From Callaeas wilsoni (lineage: Eukaryota > Chordata > Aves > Passeriformes > Callaeidae), in NCBI GenBank assembly GCA_013398955.1, contig VWPU01003220.1, forward strand, positions 310,001-374,000: a DNA stretch of 64,000 nt. Direction: 5' to 3'. This document shows positions 35,560-48,615 of this stretch, piece by piece; the stretch's first letter is position 1, and every line of letters begins with the position of its first letter. A model generated the notes under the pieces. It ran no database searches and was not told the DNA's origin. It saw only the letters and a list, made by a program, of their open reading frames with translations. The position numbers were made by a program, and so were the translations under genes.

Positions 35560-38500
35560 GGGCAACATGCTAATTTCTAAGTTCAGGAAATTTGTGCAAA
35601 GGTGTCTAATACCTAATGGAGAATCCATTGTGCTGGGAATGAGAGTAAACCACCCAAAGTACCTTGGCTTTGACTTCCCATTTGCTGAGCTAAGTTGTGA
35701 GAGCAAATCTCCAGATTCTTTCTCATGGCTTAAGAAGAAATGAACCAGAACATACACATCTTTAACACATAATACTATGTGTTTGTATGGCCCATATCTA
35801 TCACAGCTATGAAATGCTTAGCAATAATTACAGTTAGAAGAAGACAGAAATTTAGTGGACTAAGAAGCACCTCTTTGCACCATACACATTTTTTATAAAT
35901 AGTGCAACATGGACTGGAAATAAAAAGGTTGATTGTAAGCTTCTTCATCTTATAGGGAGGTGACCTTGGGACCACTTCCCACTATAGAGTTCTTCCCAGC
36001 ACAGTGGAGATGCAACTGCAAAACCACTTTTTCTGAAACTGCAGCTGGATCCAGTCCTGCCCTAGCCCTGATTTCCATCCCCACCTCTATAGCCAACTGT
36101 ACCATTCACTTTGTACCGATATATTTGAAAGTAGTGCTGAAACTGAAATAGCTGCATTTCAGTAAGCTCAACCAGTCCCTTCACACACGGCAACAAGGAG
36201 CCCTGATGAGGGGAAATCATGTTTGGTCACTGACAGTACTGAACAAATTTGAAACAGAGAAGTGGCAGTGGAAGGGCTGGGGGGTGTGAAGCTTGAGAGT
36301 TATTTCTGCAGAGTGATACACCTCCACGGTGCCTGGCTGTGGCTTTTAGACAACAGGAATTTTTAAACACAAACATTATTTCAGAACTTGTCTGGTTTGA
36401 ATAAAGCTTAAATGGTGCAGTGACTGTTTATTCTAAGCGTATTTCACGACTTTTCATCTGTAAACCAAAACCAGACTCTAAGACGGCAGTTTTGCATGCT
36501 AGATAATTCCTGAAAACCTTTTCTTTGCATGTATTGTAGCAATTACTGAAGCATCTACTCTTATCCTCAGAAATCTAACACAAGTACTTTAATCTCAGGA
36601 ATAATCTATTAAAACATCAGGAAAACTGCTTAAGCTCTCCGTTTTCTCCAAAGTTTGGAAGTTAAAGTTTCAGTGGCTGTTCCAATTCACCGAACTTTTT
36701 AAAGGTCTGTACTTCTCTGTACTTTTCAAAAGCCTGTCATGTTCCATAGCCTGTGGGTTAAATAACATGATCTGGCATTTCCTAGGAGTAGGAACAGTAA
36801 CCATATGTAACTTAAAAAATTTGACTACTGATATGAACCTAGAAGGACAAGGCAAAGAATGTATTTATTTCAAGACAAACAAATATATAATCTTACAAGA
36901 GCAGATTATAAAACTTTGAGCTAAAAAGACATAAAGGAAGACAGGAATTTGCATAAGACACTGCTATGCATGTATATAGCACAATGTTTAGCTGGTGATG
37001 AGTTTGTTTACTCTCCTTGTTGATCATGAGCTGATGACTGAATTCCAATGACTTAAAAATGATAATAGCAGATTTTTTTTAGCCTATCATTGCAGTTAGT
37101 GAATTCATTTTAAATTCATTCACTTTCACCACCAAATAAAGCATGAATAATAACATTTTCTATGTTTCCTATCTATTGTCTGCCTCCTGCATTTCTTTCT
37201 GTATTTCTTTTCCTCAACAGATTCAGTGACAATGAGGTTGTGGGCTCCCAAGGACTAGAAGCATTTCCTACTGCTCCATCCTCCCCTGGAATCTCATACT
37301 CTGCCTTTAGTGTTGTGGACTCTCTGATGACATCCCAAACAGAGATACAGAGTCTGTGATACAAAAGCAACAGGTAGCACTGAAAAAAACAATTCAGGAA
37401 ATTCATGGAGAATATTCCAGGAGGTGTCAGGGAGACAGACTGGGATAAAGACAGAAAAAAATAATACAAATTGGAAACAGCAGAGTATGCAGAGATAAAA
37501 GACCATGTCAAAGAGCTACAAAATTTCTCTGAACAAATAATTCTTGATCTTTCCTGTGTTGTTTACACTCCCGAAGTGAGACTTTTAATTGCTTTCAGCC
37601 ACGTACTTATGATCCTACATTCAACCCTTTAACCCCATATTACATTTTGCCTAACTTAATTGAATATAGCTTCTTTCACATATCTCAATGCTATGCTTTT
37701 TTAGTAGGGGCTAGATGGAGAAATCACAGACTGCAAGGTAAAGAAGAAAACCCTGCATCCAATGAACACCACATCCACAGGCGTAACTGTAGCTTTACTT
37801 TTTCTCACCCTCTTTTGTTGGCTTTTCTATGATCAGGTAATGACATTTATTTCCAATTATTACAACCTATCTGGATCTCAATTTATTTCCTTGTGTTGCC
37901 TAGAATATAGTGATTTGCTTCAATTCAGCTTTCTGATTAAAAAATAACCATGCTTGCCATACTCAGTGAAGGACAGCAAAACCACTATATCCCAAAGAAA
38001 GGAAAACAGCAAACTTGAATCATAAGCTTGGCATTACAGCTAGAGATTTACAACAACATATGGTCATTTGCCTCTAGCTCTCTTGCACATGCTGACTAAA
38101 ATAACCCATTGAAACAGAAATGTCCTGAGTTGTAAGAATAGAAACCAAATGCTAGATCCTAGCTTTTTACATTGGCCCTGCCTGTAAAGAGTATCCATAA
38201 AGAGAAAATTTTCGTCTCTGAAAAGAAGTACATTTCTGAGCCCACCTTTATTTTTCCTTGGTGCCTAACATAGACATAAGCTACCTCTGTAATTAGTGTA
38301 TGTGAATTGAACTAACAGTGACAGGCACAAGGCTGCAGGTGCTACTGCACTACAAACGCGTTATGGTAATATGAGAGATACAGAGCCTCTCAAACAGGCT
38401 GCTCAGACATGGACACAGCCAATTGTGTGGGTTTGAGCGAAAAAAGTAAATGCTAACAAAAGTGGCTGAGGCTTTTGTGGTTTTCTGCTTCAGAGGTTTT

Positions 38501-40194
38501 GGGGCATTTGTTGGAATGACTGTGGAATAAAAGAACAGGTTTTGCATTTGTGGTTTGGGAAGAGCAATTTAGATAAGCAGCTAAGACATCAAAGGCTCCT
38601 GTAGTGAAGCACCAGGGCATAGCAGCTTAGTGAGACAGACCACAGCCAGAATTCTTGAACTAGCAGAAAACCAGGCTCATCAGTGCACACAGAGCAATAC
38701 TGCACAGAAGAGCTAGGCTAGTCCACATGCAGCACAGATATCTCAGCTTGGCTCAGAGTGCAAGTTAATAAGCCTCAGTTCTCAGCAGAGCTTACCAGGT
38801 CAATGCTCATACAGGGGGGATCAAGCTTTGTCGCAGTTCAAACCAGTAAAGTGTTCAGGACCCTGTGTTCTCCCTTTATGTGGACACCTCAATTAACCTG
38901 TGGTTGCTGGCTACACACACAGTTGTAGCTTTTCAAAAAATGCAAATTCAGGGAGCTGACCAAAGCTCTTGACAACAAAGTCACTCTGTTCGGTCTGGAA
39001 AAAAACCTACTTCAGGTTAGGTTAGAGATGCATTAAAAACCTCAACACTTCTAATCCGACCTTGCCCAACAGCAACATCACTGGTAAGAGTGATCCATAT
39101 CCCTTCAGTCATTGCTCTTTCTGACAGCAGTACCAATTAGTGCTTTGTGTGGTTGTTGCCCATTAGAACAAGACCCTTCATGGTAACATTTAAGTTTTCC
39201 CTTCCTCCTCTGCTACCTTACTTCTTCACGCTGAGAGCATAATGACAAAATGTAGAATTTAGCCTTAATTGGATCTCTGCAATGTTATCACCTGAATTAG
39301 CTCCCCTGTGAATAATTATCACTGCCTAGAGACTGACAAATTGCTTCCCTCCACATCATGATTGTCAGGAATTTCAAATTATATGCCGAGCACGGGGAGG
39401 ATGAAGGGGACAAAGGGGAGAGTGAAAATGAAAGCCTAGAGAAGCATAATTATTAAGATTATTAAAATACTTGACAGAGTCCCAAACTCTCCATGAGTCC
39501 CAAAAGGGGAAAGTGACATCAAGAATTTTGCTGGGGCAATTGGGCAACACCCAGTCCAGCAACAGACTCGTACAGTCAATGTGAAACTCCAGCCACTGCT
39601 CACAGTACATTACAAAGGTAATTCCTTTATTATTCACTACCCCATTTAAGCTCTGGACAGCAGCTTGTTTATTCATCTCATTTGAACATTTGATCTTGCT
39701 AGGTAAATGGCAAATTCTTTGCAGCATAGACTGATAGAAGGGTAAACATATGCAAGGGGATAGCAGCAGATTGCCATGCATTTAGAATAACATATAAGAG
39801 TTTGTGTTTTGCAAGAAAAAGGTTTTGGCCAAAAGATGCTCTTTCTGAGAACACTCATTCCATGTCTGGGCAACACCTCACACAGAAACACATTGTGCTG
39901 TTACTCCACAGTATCCATCTCAGATATTGACAGAGCTAAGGAATGTTCGTCTCATAAACCCAAATCACTATAAAAGTGTAATGCTCTTTGCAAATTACTT
40001 GAAATAGTCAAATAGGGCAAATAGGGCTTTTATCCAATTTTCTCATTAATGATGCTGTGCTTGTAAGATGGATGCATTTCTCAGTTCATTTCAAGGCATT
40101 TCCTCAGACTTCTTTCCCACCTTGCCAAACCAACAACAAACGTCAGGCATAGACAAGGTAGCTGTCGACATATTCCCAGGAGAAGGTTCTTCCT
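35560..40194. other. Intronic unique sequence, no gene seen
   Basis: No transposable element recognised. Open frames (for example 39374-39781 minus, 135 codons, and 37173-37511 minus, 112 codons) lack known domains. A candidate conserved stretch lies near 39230-39330. Confidence 0.55.
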
Positions 40195-40200
40195 GCTTAC

Positions 40201-40315
40201 CTGACATACAGTGACCTCTTCTGATTAGTCCTCAGGGAGCCAGAACCAGAACTCATGCTGTGATTCATCATCTGCTCACGCAGGTCATGGATTTTTGCCT
40301 CAAATCGAGCGTACT
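40201..40315 (-). CDS. DLG2: DLG2 (PSD-93) exon encoding the PDZ3-SH3 linker
   Basis: This is the exon immediately before the SH3 exon in the transcript. It encodes the linker from the end of PDZ3 into SH3. On the minus strand it starts with two bases (AG) finishing a split codon, probably Glu, then 37 codons from [16 protein letters not shown] to QKRSLYV, and ends with AG of an Arg codon completed by the first base of the exon at 1795. The acceptor is CTTATCTCCTTAG just upstream and the donor is GTAAGC (40200-40195). The charged helix-forming start ([14 protein letters not shown]) and the Ser/Gly-rich SMSSGSGS segment are typical of the DLG family. The [18 protein letters not shown] pattern is the DLG2 form as I remember it. 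Its length of 115 bp is not a multiple of three, so skipping it would break the frame. Function (synaptic scaffold) is family knowledge; the splice sites and peptide are read directly. Confidence 0.95.
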
Positions 40316-40323
40316 CTAAGGAG

Positions 40324-43300
40324 ATAAGAAAACCCCAGAGAATAAAGATATTTTAGTTTTCTTGACCTATATAATCATTAGGGCTGCTAAATACAAATTA
40401 ACATTAAATTAATGCATGTAAGTTATGTCTTGAAAATTGAGGTCTAAACTAACCTTACATTAATATATTATCTTAGGTAAATATATGCCCTTTCTATTGT
40501 GGTACCTGAACATTTCAACACCAACTAGGTGAGGAATCAGATACCTAGACCCACAGTCTTGCAGTTTCAGGAAAGGAAAGGAAGTTTACAGTGTGTTAAC
40601 AAATATCTTTCAGTCTGTGGAAAGGATGTGGAAAGCAGTTTTCCACCGCATTGTTTCTCCTTCCAAACAATGTGATACCTTGTTAGGGTCAGTGGGACGG
40701 TGCACTGAAGTTACTAATGAGTCAAGCAATTACTGTAAAATCCTGTTAAAATGAAGGAGATATTTCCACGTCCAATTATCCCCAATGCAGCTGGAAAATC
40801 ATTGTATGAGCAATCAGCCGCTTTTTCACTCTGCCCACTGAGGCTTGAGCTCTGCTCCTTTTAAATAGGTGGAGTCATATCTTGTTCTCAGGGTGGGTGA
40901 TCCCAGAAACTCCAAACCTAAGCTGCCTAACAATGGCACAGAACTACTCCTCCCACCTCGTTCACCTCCACAGTTCCACTGGTAGCTCTGCAAAATGGTG
41001 TGAACATCTGCCCAGCAACAGGGCATCAGCTAGAGCCGTATCATGTAGTGAGACTCCTTTCTGACAGGACACAGCCTCATCAATGGTCCCTCCAGCTGCC
41101 ATGGTCCCCTTGCTCATTGTGTAACCCAGTGGGCTGAGCTTTGGTTTGCAAGAAAAGAGGCTGAGGTTTTGGAGACAAGCTCTAATTCCTTGCAGCTGGG
41201 AACCTCCAGCAGCACAGAGAGCCATAATTCAACCTAAACCCAGGAAATCTACTGATGTGAGCTATAAGACTAAGCTGAGGGGGTGTGCAAAATACATTTC
41301 AGTGAGTCAGTGACACTTTAAAGAGTAAGATATTGCGGACTGATGCCAGCAAAGAGAAGATGATGTTCCCTGCACCTCAATGTTTTATTTCACTGATGCC
41401 TTCAAAAGAAGGGTCCCTTTCCCCACAGCAAGGCTAAAGCAGAAATGAAACCAGCAAGCAAGGTTTTCTCCCTTAAAGGATGAAGGTACATTCCAGCAGA
41501 TCCCACCACCTCCCAGCTTAAGTAAACAAATCTTTACAGTGCATGTATAACCCATTTGTCTGCATCTTGTTTGTTGCTGTCTGAGCTACATGAAAATGCT
41601 GTGGGACAGCAACATTCGCATTTTTCTCCTAGAAGAACTCAGCATTATTTTCATTTGATCATTTGCTGTTCCTACTGGCTCAGTTCCCAGAATGTCTAGA
41701 TGCTTTGCAACAACTAATTCATTTTATTCAGCACACTCTACATTTTCATTGGATAATAACACCTGACCTTTACAAGATCCCACATTTTGCATAGACACTA
41801 GCCACCTTCAAGCTGGCTTAGCAGAGTGGTTTGATTTGGGGTTTTGTGTTTGGGTTTTTTTCCCTTCTTCTCTCTTGACACATTTTGCCTACCTTTCCAC
41901 TGAGCTTTCTTGGCATTACCTACTCAGTCTGTTAAGTGACAGTGGCTACTTTGCTCGTCAGTTGGGAACCACTGCTGTGGTATAAGACTTTTCAGTCTTC
42001 CCACATACCTATGACTTCACTGACTGCAACTGAAATCCTGTATGTCAGGAGAAGAGAAACTCCTACATGCAGACTGTATTTTAGATTTATTCTGTAGCTT
42101 GTTTCTTGCTCATTTCTTTCACCTAGAGTACATCTTTAAACTTCTTAGAGATTTAAAAGCACGAATTCTCAGTGGAACTAAGGCTCCTACAAACTCATGT
42201 TGTTTTTTAAGTGGAGTTTAGTTTTGAAGTGTTTATCCCAGTGTAGGATTTAAGTTTGCTCTATGTGAGTCATATTTGTTCTAATCCCCTGCTTTAGAAT
42301 TTATTTAGTAAATAATCATCTTCTGAGCAGAGCTCAGTTTAGCTTATATTTCATTAAAACAAATCTAACATTTCTTCTTGGCAAATAGGAAAGGTGATCT
42401 TAAGGACCAAATCTTGCATTTCTCTTCCTCATACAGTATCAGCCCTACACAAATAGACAGAATATTACCATTGTAAGAGTTGTTACTAGCTCTCTTTCAT
42501 TTATGGTGGATACACTGAAGAAGACGGTAAACATACAGTGTAATTCAGCTTCTTTAATGTTTTACATCTGGGCAACGCCAACGAAATGAATGATCTACAG
42601 CAGAGCAACTTCCCCTTTAATAAGCATCCCCATCCCAGGCTGACTCTGCATATAAGGTGTGGGAGTAACTCCCAGATTTAGACACCAATCTGGAGAGTGA
42701 GAACGGAGGACTGAAAATCTGATTTTCTCTAGCACAGCATCCAGCTATTTGCAACTTGAACATCAGATACTCAAATGACTACAGCTTGGTCAGATGATGA
42801 TATTATTGCTTGTGTTCTGACTTTAGAGCACACTTGTAATTTAACCAATATTAACTGTCTGTAAACTTCTTCTGAATTCAAGAATCCCTCTCTTTCTGGG
42901 AGATCTCTTGAAACCACACAACATATTAAAAATTGTCTAATAAGTGTGTGATGGAAGCTCAAGGTTCAAGGTCCTCCTCCCTGCTTGATACCAAAAATTA
43001 CTGAAGTACTAATGACACTCTGTTACTTTGTTTCTTGACATGTTTTTTCCTCTGGATTTAAATACATAGATAATTTGAAAAGAAATGGATTTATGGGACT
43101 ATATTTTCCTACTGTACCTTCATCACATTCTTGTGGAAAAAATACTGAAATGTATACTTGTCCTTTCCTCCTGGCAAATGTCTGGGCCAAAAATTGCACG
43201 ACCATCAAATGCAGGCAGTATTTAACTCAGCTCAGATCCGTTTCTTTAATCTCAGTCCTCCTAGTTCTCCTACTGATTCCTAGATGCTACAGTGACAGAT

Positions 43301-45260
43301 GCATTTGAAATGTGAACAGAAAAAGAAACAGTGATGCTCTGCCATCAGAACTGCTGTGATAGTTCCGCCTACTGGGAAAGAGTCCTTTTTTCTTAACACT
43401 TCTTTGTACGTTGGGTCATTCCAGGGGAGCTATTTCCTAATAGCTTTGCATTTGTTAGGTGTGAATAAGGACAGTGCTAAAGTCCAGAAAAGCACTTCAT
43501 GCTTCCTTCAAATTCAGCACTGAATCTAAATAATACACTTTCAAGGCTCCTACCCAATTAAAAGGATACTGAGGTTGTGGTATACTAACAAAAAATAAAG
43601 TTAAATCTGATTTACTGATTTCATGCTCTTTGAAGAAAGGGAGAACAAAGAACGTGTTGTTACTGGAATGCTTCATTAGCAAAACTTCCCAAATCTGACT
43701 TATTACAATCCATCTGCAAAGATTCTACCTGTTGCCTGATTTAGTAATGATTTAACTACTCAGGTAGCTTAAGAAACTGATAAAGCCACACATTAGGCTA
43801 GAAGAGCAAATGGGTGAGCAAACAGTAACCTATATTATTTCTGACGTCAGAACTGATGATACAATGGTTTGTGCTGGCCTGTGGCTCTGGGATTATAAGA
43901 AACAGGGAAAATGGGGTGGAGGGAAGTGTTTGTTCATACACCAATTTAGAGCTGGCCCAGGGCTCACGGCAGTGTAGGTGGGCCTGAATTTGGCTGTCCC
44001 AAAGATACAGATAGCACTTGCTGCCCCTGGAGAGGTGGAGCTAGTGGCACTGCATGTGAGAGAGAAGATTGCTGCTCTGAGGAGTGGCCCAGCTACAGGG
44101 AGAGCAAGACTAACTTTCAGGGCTCTGGAAATGCTGCCACAGGCAAATCCCCATTTTGTCCAAGAGTCTGTTTTCTAACATTGGCTCCACTCAGCTCCCT
44201 GGTCAGTGAGGAGAGAGAGAAGAGCCACCTTGAATGGCTACAGTGTGAAGTGCCCCCAAGCCAACCAAGGCCAAACCAGCACATTTACCAAATAAAGACA
44301 CCAGTTTGAATAACTAATGTTTGACTGCTTCATACATTCCTTAGACTGAATAAATGGACAGGGAGCTGGTGAGTTTCCTTCTACCTCATTCCAACACCTT
44401 GCCAAGTGCTATATCTGGGACTCATATGTATTCTAACCTTCAATTATTGATGCAATCCTTTCCTTTCCAAAGTACTTGGACATGTTGAAAGGACTGGATA
44501 GATCTCTGGGAGTAAACTTCAAACACCTTGAAGCTTCTCCTTAGGTCACATACTGAGAAATCAAAGCAAGGCAAACGGCCAGTCCTGTTAAAAAAACATC
44601 TAAAACCTCAAATTCAAAGAGTGATACGCTCTATGTTTAGCTGGCCAAGAGCAAAAAACCATGATCTACAAAATCTTGACTAATCCACTTTGGTATCTCA
44701 GAGGATGCAGACACCAACGTTTTTACTGCTGAAGTGATTTAGATACCTAAAATTCTGCCAACTCATCTACCCACTGTGCAAGTGGGGACCTTTGTGGTGC
44801 CAGGGACTCCCCTCCCTTTTGAGCTTCCTATTGACTCTCTTTGGTGGTCCACAGTCAGATGTGGTATGTGAACTTTTGTGAGTCTGATTACCGAACACTT
44901 AAGACTCTCCACATATCATGAGTCTCCCCAAATATCATGAGTTCATGAGATCTACAATGGATGCAAAGACAGTAAGGACAGTTTGGAATGAGTTTTGCTG
45001 CCATGTCCTTTCATATACATGGAGCAAGGACTTCTTCTATTAATATAAGCAGTACATTGAAATTTTAGTTTAAAAATTTTCCAATGAGTTCAGAAATGGC
45101 CTAAAAGGCTGGAAATACAAAAAATACTTGAGGATGCAAGAAAGCTCCTGGAAGTCTTTGATGATTTTGAGAGCCCAAAAACGAATGCAAGAAAGTAAAC
45201 CTCAAAATCAAATAATTTCTGAATATAAAAATAGCAAAGACGGAGATATTATATCTGATG
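40324..45260. other. Intronic unique sequence, no gene seen
   Basis: Mostly AT-rich. Two slightly GC-richer patches (about 40830-41230 and 43910-44220) carry no recognised repeat or coding motif; their open frames (66-87 codons) are taken as chance. Confidence 0.55.
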
Positions 45261-45269
45261 GTGATGCCT

Positions 45270-45599
45270 TGTAGAGGCTGACCTGGAACAGAGGTCAGAC
45301 AGAGTGAACGGATAAAGGGCAGGTATTTATTAAAAGGCCTTCACAGGGTACACCTTGGGCAGTGCAGGAGGCTCGCAGAGACTACACCCAGGATGGACAA
45401 CAGTCACACGTTTTTCGGACAGATATAAGTTTTGTTCATTTGCATATCAGAGGGTAATTGTCCAATTACAGCTTCAGGTAGTGGAGTCCCATTCTCTTAG
45501 TTTGCTCTCCCCTACTCACTTTTGTTTCCATTTCTCGGCGCCTGAGACAGTGAGGTGTCCTTGATTCTCAGGCCTAGAGAGGAATTGCTGTGTCTGACA
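45270..45599 (-). mobile_element. Solo LTR of an avian endogenous retrovirus (minus strand)
   Basis: Read on the minus strand the element starts TGTCAGACACAG and ends GGTCAGCCTCTACA, so it has TG...CA ends in a TGT/ACA inverted repeat and is about 330 bp. A perfect octamer (ATTTGCAT on plus, 45438-45445) lies just upstream of a TATA-like ACTTATATCT (45430-45421), and an AATAAA polyadenylation signal is at 45331-45326, in the right U3-R-U5 order. No internal retroviral genes flank it, so it is a solo LTR. I could not find a matching target duplication, so either the ends are off by some bases or the flanks have diverged. Family recognised by general resemblance only. Confidence 0.7.
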
Positions 45600-48500
45600 A
45601 AAGTGGGAAAAGCAGTTGCTAACACTCTATATGGAGTTCAGAGTTATACACTAAAGAATAGCAGGATTACAAACATATGAAAATATAAAAGCTAAAATCC
45701 TAAGGCATCAATGGCTTGATGCTACTTTTTGGTCATAGAAATAAAGAATACCTGTGTTAAATGAATAAATATTCTGCAGCTTTTCTATGAGAAGAAGTTG
45801 CAGAATTCTACAAAGCTACAGCACTGTTATTTTTCACTTTTATATTTTTAACAATGATTGTGGTATTGATTGAATTTAGAGAACATGATAACAAAAAAAG
45901 CCCTGATCCTACAAGTAAAGCATCGTTAAGAAACTGAAATGCTGACACATGATTCAATAGTGAAAATAACAGTTCAGCAGCCCAGTCCATATATTTATTG
46001 GCTTGAACATTTTTAGTGCCGGCTCCTTTAGAGAGATAACAATTCTTTCTGCCAGCAGGTAGCAGAATTTGCTTTTCTGCCTATGTCAAGATAATCACTG
46101 TTTGCTTCTAGATGGTAAGAGATTTACTAAAAAGTAGAAACTTGAACGGGAAAGTAAAACTTGAACTGTCCAATTTTAACAGACTACACAGCTTAAAAAA
46201 AACCAAACCCAAAACACAAAAAACCCAGGAAGGCATTAATAAGAGAACTTTATCACCTCAAAAAAGGTATGTTGAATAGCTCTAAGAACTATAATAAAGG
46301 AATAGCTGCCAGATCAGCTTCTCCATCAATATCAATTTGGCATAATTTCAGTGGATCCAGGCCAGCTTAAACTTTCTGAGATATTCTTCTGACATTCTTC
46401 TTAATTTCTAATATTTGGAGATATTCCTCTTAAACCTCCTGAGATGTTCTTCTGTTCTATTTATAGGAACACAAATTGTATGCTTCTATGGTAAGTCATG
46501 AACTTACTGCCTTAGACATCTGAGACAGCAATGTGCATAACACTATTATTATGATACCACTATTTATGCTATTTATGTAAATATTTTTTTTCCTTTGCCT
46601 CCTCTTAGTACATGTCTTGGCTTAATAGTGTAAGATTTAAAATAATAGAACACATTTCTTCTTAGAGTGATTGTTCTTCCATTTCTGTCCTTTGCCCACA
46701 GTGTTGCCCAGTCACCACTGGTTTTTTACTTGGAGGTGAGAAGATGAGCAGACCAGCATCAAGACCTCCAAGTACTGGGTCTGGTTCTTCTTTTCCACAG
46801 ATTTACAGTGAGAAGCTGTGTGAGTCAGAGTGAGTAACTCTCATCATACTATGACAGCTACGGCAGAGATATGGCTGCTAGATTAACATCGTGTCTTTGG
46901 CTATGCCTGCCAAGGGCCCAGCATCCCACAACCCTGGAAGCCTTTGAAACTACTTTAAATGCACATGGAAACTGAAAGAATGTGCAAAAAGAAATGAACT
47001 GATAATACTAGTATTTTATGTCTTCTGTTAAGATTTTTTTTTTTTTAAATATTTGAGTCATTTTTTTTTGCTGAAAGTACCCTTTTTAGATGGTTAGTTG
47101 TTCAATTCTATAGTTGTCTGACACTGCGAGCATTTACAAAGCAGGTTAATGATGGTAAAAATTCTTTGTGGTAATCAGTGGTAATTTTGTAAGAAATGAA
47201 CAAACAAACAAACAAATAAACAATGGTTAGGTACAGTTCACTGTATCCATGGTTCTTTTATCTTCCTCTGCCATGCCTAATGTTGGCCACTGCCAGGGAC
47301 ATAGCTCTGTACAAGGCTGGCTTTGGATTTTATATTTTATGGTAAGTGCTATGCTTTTAGTAAGCCCAAAAAATCAGTTAGATTTACTATCAGCTAAATT
47401 CATGACTCAACAGGAAAAAACTGCACACAATTTTGATGCAGCAGTGGGCCTTATTGACTGGAGAAAGTGCTGCTCAAAAAGCCTTGCTCCATTCATGATG
47501 CACTGAGTAACAGAACAAGTGATGCTGCTATTTCTTATCAGTCATATAGTTCTCCTGAGCTCACTCAGAGGAAATGAAAAACACAGATTTCAATACTGGG
47601 GAAGGGAAGATGCATTTACATTTTATCAGGTTTTATTACTTTGACTATATCTACTTGTTTTTATTGAAATGTTTTCCACATCCCTTTTCAGGAAACTTTC
47701 AAAATTAATGACACAGGCATATTTACTGATTTTACTGATTGCTTTGCCCTTTAAAACTTCAGCACGGCAAGTCTATTCATGTCTTTATTCTTTGATATTG
47801 GTTGGTTGTCTTCCTTTACCAATGTACTGGTATTTACATTTCAGCCTGTCTTCTAATTAAAAGTTCAGCCTATATATTTGATCCGCAGCTGGATACATTG
47901 CCTTAATATTACCACTAAATTTATTTTCTTTTGCTTTATTACTGAATATAATGCTTTCTCCATGTGTTGCACCATTAGATACAGCCCTCATTTTATGTTA
48001 GTTGTGAACAGAAATACCCCATAAAATATATCTTCCTTCCATGATACCTTCAGGAGATTAATAACATGTTCTACTTCTAGTCACAGGGAATATAATTCCA
48101 AGCCAAATTACTCTCTAGAAGTTTTAGATTCAAAGAATCTCGTCCTCCTAATGAAAGAGATATACTAAAACAAATCAGACTATTAGTGAGAACAAGGACT
48201 ATGTCCTACTGAGGTGTTATTCTACTTGCTCCCTTAAAACCTATCCTTGGTTCAGGAAGTGTCAGCTCGGACCTTCTCAGACGGAAATTTCCCCAACTTC
48301 TTCCAACCACTGAAGAAAATTCCAAGCAATTCAACAGCTTTTGAAAACAACCCCTCACAAGACTTTGGGGAGCTTTATCCTGCACTGGATTTTAATGTAT
48401 TCTCAAAAAATTACCTCCCTGTTATTCTGACTGATGCACCCTGAATTAAATGAGACTGTTTGTGGCACTTTTTCAAATTCCCTGAGGTCCAGACTGAGCT

Positions 48501-48615
48501 AACATTTTGGATAACATTGTGTCTACACATTTTCAAGAAGGCACAAGGCAAATAAAGAGCAGAGTTTCACATTTGAAACAACCATACCCCTACACACGGT
48601 CTGCCTTGGCAGCAC
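45600..48615. other. Intronic unique sequence, no gene seen
   Basis: AT-rich sequence with A- and T-runs and an ACAA run at 47199-47222. No coding motif or interspersed repeat recognised. Confidence 0.55.
47199..47222. repeat. ACAA tetranucleotide microsatellite
   Basis: About five tandem ACAA-type units ending in AATAAACAA. Confidence 0.85.

Larger units (their letters stand above)
1796..40200 (-). other. DLG2: DLG2 intron of about 38.4 kb between linker and SH3 exons
   Basis: This is a phase 2 intron with the GTAAGC donor at 40200-40195 and the acceptor AG at 1796-1797, preceded by a pyrimidine tract. It is AT-rich and holds only fragments of transposable elements and simple repeats, listed separately. 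Introns of tens of kilobases are normal for DLG2, which spans megabases in vertebrates. No spliced-in alternative exon could be supported from sequence alone. Confidence 0.9.

Noticed and set aside
39374..39781. 135-codon open frame on the minus strand close to the linker exon
   Set aside because: It does not match any DLG2 segment, and no acceptor/donor pair with compatible phase frames it.
43910..44220. Mildly GC-rich patch as a possible gene or LTR
   Set aside because: No TG...CA ends, polyadenylation signal order or coding motif could be supported.
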